Positions 6,813-8,386 of a stretch of 8,386 bases of DNA are shown here, piece by piece; the stretch's first letter is position 1, and every line of letters begins with the position of its first letter. Made by a program: the position numbers and the translations under genes. The notes under the pieces are model-generated. The model was not told where the DNA came from. It ran no database searches and worked only from the letters and a program-made list of their open reading frames with translations. Source of the stretch: an uncultured Clostridia bacterium (GTDB lineage: Bacteria; Bacillota_A; Clostridia; TANB77; CAG-508); NCBI GenBank assembly GCA_944393165.1, contig CALXZF010000007.1, positions 1 to 8,386 of the forward strand. The letters run 5' to 3'.

Positions 6813-6865
6813 AAGGCCTGTCCCTTAGCGACAAAGTTGTCGTTTTAAGGCCTGTCCCCAAACGA
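6813..6865 (-). repeat. 34-bp-period repeat element, copy B (inverted, one unit plus a partial)
   Basis: Read on the minus strand, this starts TCGTTTGGGGACAGGCCTT and ends CTAAGGGACAGGCCTT, the same ends as copy A at 331-417 apart from two substitutions at the distal end. It has one 34-bp unit fewer (53 against 87 bases). The motif AAGGCCTGTCCC occurs twice on the plus strand, at 6813-6824 and 6847-6858, again 34 bases apart. Between them is CGACAAAGTTGTCG (6829-6842), and GGACA/TGTCC at 6809-6823 can form a second small hairpin. The copy lies wholly inside the presumed dnaE leader, ending 29 bases before the ATG. Confidence 0.85.
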
Positions 6866-6894
6866 CACCCAAACGGCAAAGGAGAGGAAAAAGG

Positions 6895-8386
6895 ATGAGT
6901 GATTTTGTGCATTTACATGTGCATAGTGAATTTAGTTTATTAGATGGTGCAAATAGAATTAAAGATTTGCCTGTTAGAGCAAAAGAGTTAGGTATGGATG
7001 CTATGGCTATTACTGATCATGGAGTTATGTTTGGAGCTATAGATTTTTATAAAGCGTGTAAAGCTAATGGGATTAAGCCCATTATTGGATGCGAAGTTTA
7101 TGTGGCACCTCGTTCTAGGAAGGATAAGGAAACGGAATTTGATAGTAAGTATAATCACTTAATATTGCTGGCAAAAAATAATGAAGGGTACAAGAATCTT
7201 TCTAAGCTTGTTTCTCTAAGTTTTACAGAAGGCTTTTATTATAAGCCTCGTATCGACAAAGAAATATTGGAAAAATATCATGAAAATTTAATTTGTTGTA
7301 GTGCGTGTTTGGCTGGTGAAGTAAGCCAAGCAATACTAAAAAATGATATGGATGAAGCAAGAAGAGTGGCAAACTGGTTCAAAGGAGTTTTTGGAAAAGA
7401 TTATTATTTAGAGATTCAAAATAATGGAGTAAAAGAGCAAGTACTTGTAAATCAAAAATTAGTACAATTATCTCGTGAGCTTGATATTCCACTTGTTGCT
7501 ACAAATGATGCACATTACTTAAAAAAAGAAGATGCATATAATCATGAAGTATTACTTTGCATTCAAACCGGTAAGAGAATGACTGACGAAGATAGAATGC
7601 GCTTTGAAACAGATGAGTTATACATTAAATCACCTGAAGAAATGAAAGAATATTTTGCAAATGTGCCAGATGCAATCGAAAACACAGTGAAAATTGCAAA
7701 TGAATGTAATGTTGAGTTTGAGTTCGGTCATACAATACTTCCAAATTATGATGTGCCAGAAGAGTTTAAAACACATTATGATTATTTGAAGAAACTTACA
7801 GATGACGGAATTATAAAAAGATATGGAGAGAATCCTTCGCAAGAAATAATTGATAGAAAAGATTATGAACTTTCAGTTATAGAAAAAATGGGGTATGTAG
7901 ACTATTTCTTAATTGTTTGGGATTATATAAATTATGCAAAATTAAATGGAATTCCTGTAGGACCTGGTCGTGGTTCTGGTGCGGGTTCAATTGTTGCATA
8001 TGCAATAGGAATTACTGATATTGACCCAATTAAGTATGGATTAATATTTGAAAGATTTTTAAATCCAGAAAGAATAAGCATGCCGGATTTTGATGTTGAC
8101 TTTTGTTATGAAAGAAGACAAGAAGTAATAGACTATGTTTCCAGAAAATATGGTCATGACCATGTTTCACAGATAATTACATTTGGCACTATGTCTGCAA
8201 GAATGGTAATACGTGACGTAGGAAGGGCATTAGATGTATCTTATGCAGAAACAGACAAACTTGCAAAAATGGTTCCAAATGAGCTACACATTACAATAAA
8301 AAAAGCAATGGAGCAAAATAGAGAACTTAAAGAATTATATGATACAAACGAAGAATATAGAAAACTATTAGACATAGCAATGGCAC
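6895..8386 (+). CDS. dnaE: DNA polymerase III subunit alpha (DnaE), N-terminal 497 codons
   Basis: This is a C-family replicative DNA polymerase with an N-terminal PHP domain; the gene continues past the window (whole proteins are usually about 1,150 residues). PHP metal-site residues are visible in HLHVHSE (6-12), ITDHG (39-43), GCEVY (65-69), NH (87-88) and TNDAHY (203-208), so the ancestral metal site looks complete. The polymerase palm shows [10 protein letters not shown] (356-365) and PDFDVDF (397-403), whose D400 and D402 are the expected catalytic aspartates. In Bacillota with both PolC and DnaE, DnaE extends primers on the lagging strand; whether PolC exists here cannot be seen. The ATG at 6895 follows AAAGGAGAGG (6878-6887) at good spacing, and the next residues match the family start. 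Transcription probably begins at 6801, and the leader holds a repeat element. The reading frame is intact to the window end. Confidence 0.97.
   Translation, partial: MSDFVHLHVHSEFSLLDGANRIKDLPVRAKELGMDAMAITDHGVMFGAIDFYKACKANGIKPIIGCEVYVAPRSRKDKETEFDSKYNHLILLAKNNEGYKNLSKLVSLSFTEGFYYKPRIDKEILEKYHENLICCSACLAGEVSQAILKNDMDEARRVANWFKGVFGKDYYLEIQNNGVKEQVLVNQKLVQLSRELDIPLVATNDAHYLKKEDAYNHEVLLCIQTGKRMTDEDRMRFETDELYIKSPEEMKEYFANVPDAIENTVKIANECNVEFEFGHTILPNYDVPEEFKTHYDYLKKLTDDGIIKRYGENPSQEIIDRKDYELSVIEKMGYVDYFLIVWDYINYAKLNGIPVGPGRGSGAGSIVAYAIGITDIDPIKYGLIFERFLNPERISMPDFDVDFCYERRQEVIDYVSRKYGHDHVSQIITFGTMSARMVIRDVGRALDVSYAETDKLAKMVPNELHITIKKAMEQNRELKELYDTNEEYRKLLDIAMA

Overview
The window is AT-rich DNA with every recognised gene on the plus strand. 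Its low G+C, strong AGGAGG-type ribosome binding sites, an AddA-type (rather than RecB-type) recombination helicase, a Firmicute-style PHP-DnaE polymerase and a possible SpoIIQ-like peptidase suggest a member of the Bacillota, probably class Clostridia. Species cannot be read from the sequence.

Layout. (1) Bases 2-328 are the last 108 codons of an M23/LytM-family peptidase domain, possibly a SpoIIQ-type sporulation protein. (2) Bases 329-924 hold no credible gene. They contain an 87-bp element with a 34-bp tandem period (331-417), a terminator-like hairpin (499-532), and an unexplained nested set of inverted repeats (about 545-801). (3) Bases 925-2451 encode a polytopic membrane protein resembling GtrII-type GT-C glycosyltransferases. 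(4) Bases 2517-6147 are addA, the helicase-nuclease subunit of the AddAB double-strand-break repair enzyme. It is complete in every motif but is broken in this sequence by one extra base directly before the Walker A glycine codon. (5) Bases 6351-6686 encode a 111-residue charged, probably coiled-coil protein of unknown function with its own good promoter. (6) Bases 6895-8386 are the first 497 codons of dnaE, which runs off the window. Its transcript appears to start at an extended -10 promoter (6766-6794), and its leader carries an inverted 53-bp copy of the element found after the peptidase gene.

How the parts relate. addA and dnaE both serve DNA maintenance, but each seems to be its own transcription unit, so this is not one functional operon. 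The membrane glycosyltransferase gene ends 65 bases before addA and may be co-transcribed with it. The usual partner addB is not next to addA on the visible side.

The points most worth a second look are the single-base break in the addA Walker A region, the two copies of the 34-bp-period element with different unit numbers and opposite orientation, the copy inside the dnaE leader, and the folded non-coding region at 545-801. I see no CRISPR array, tRNA, rRNA or transposase gene, and no convincing new multi-gene system.
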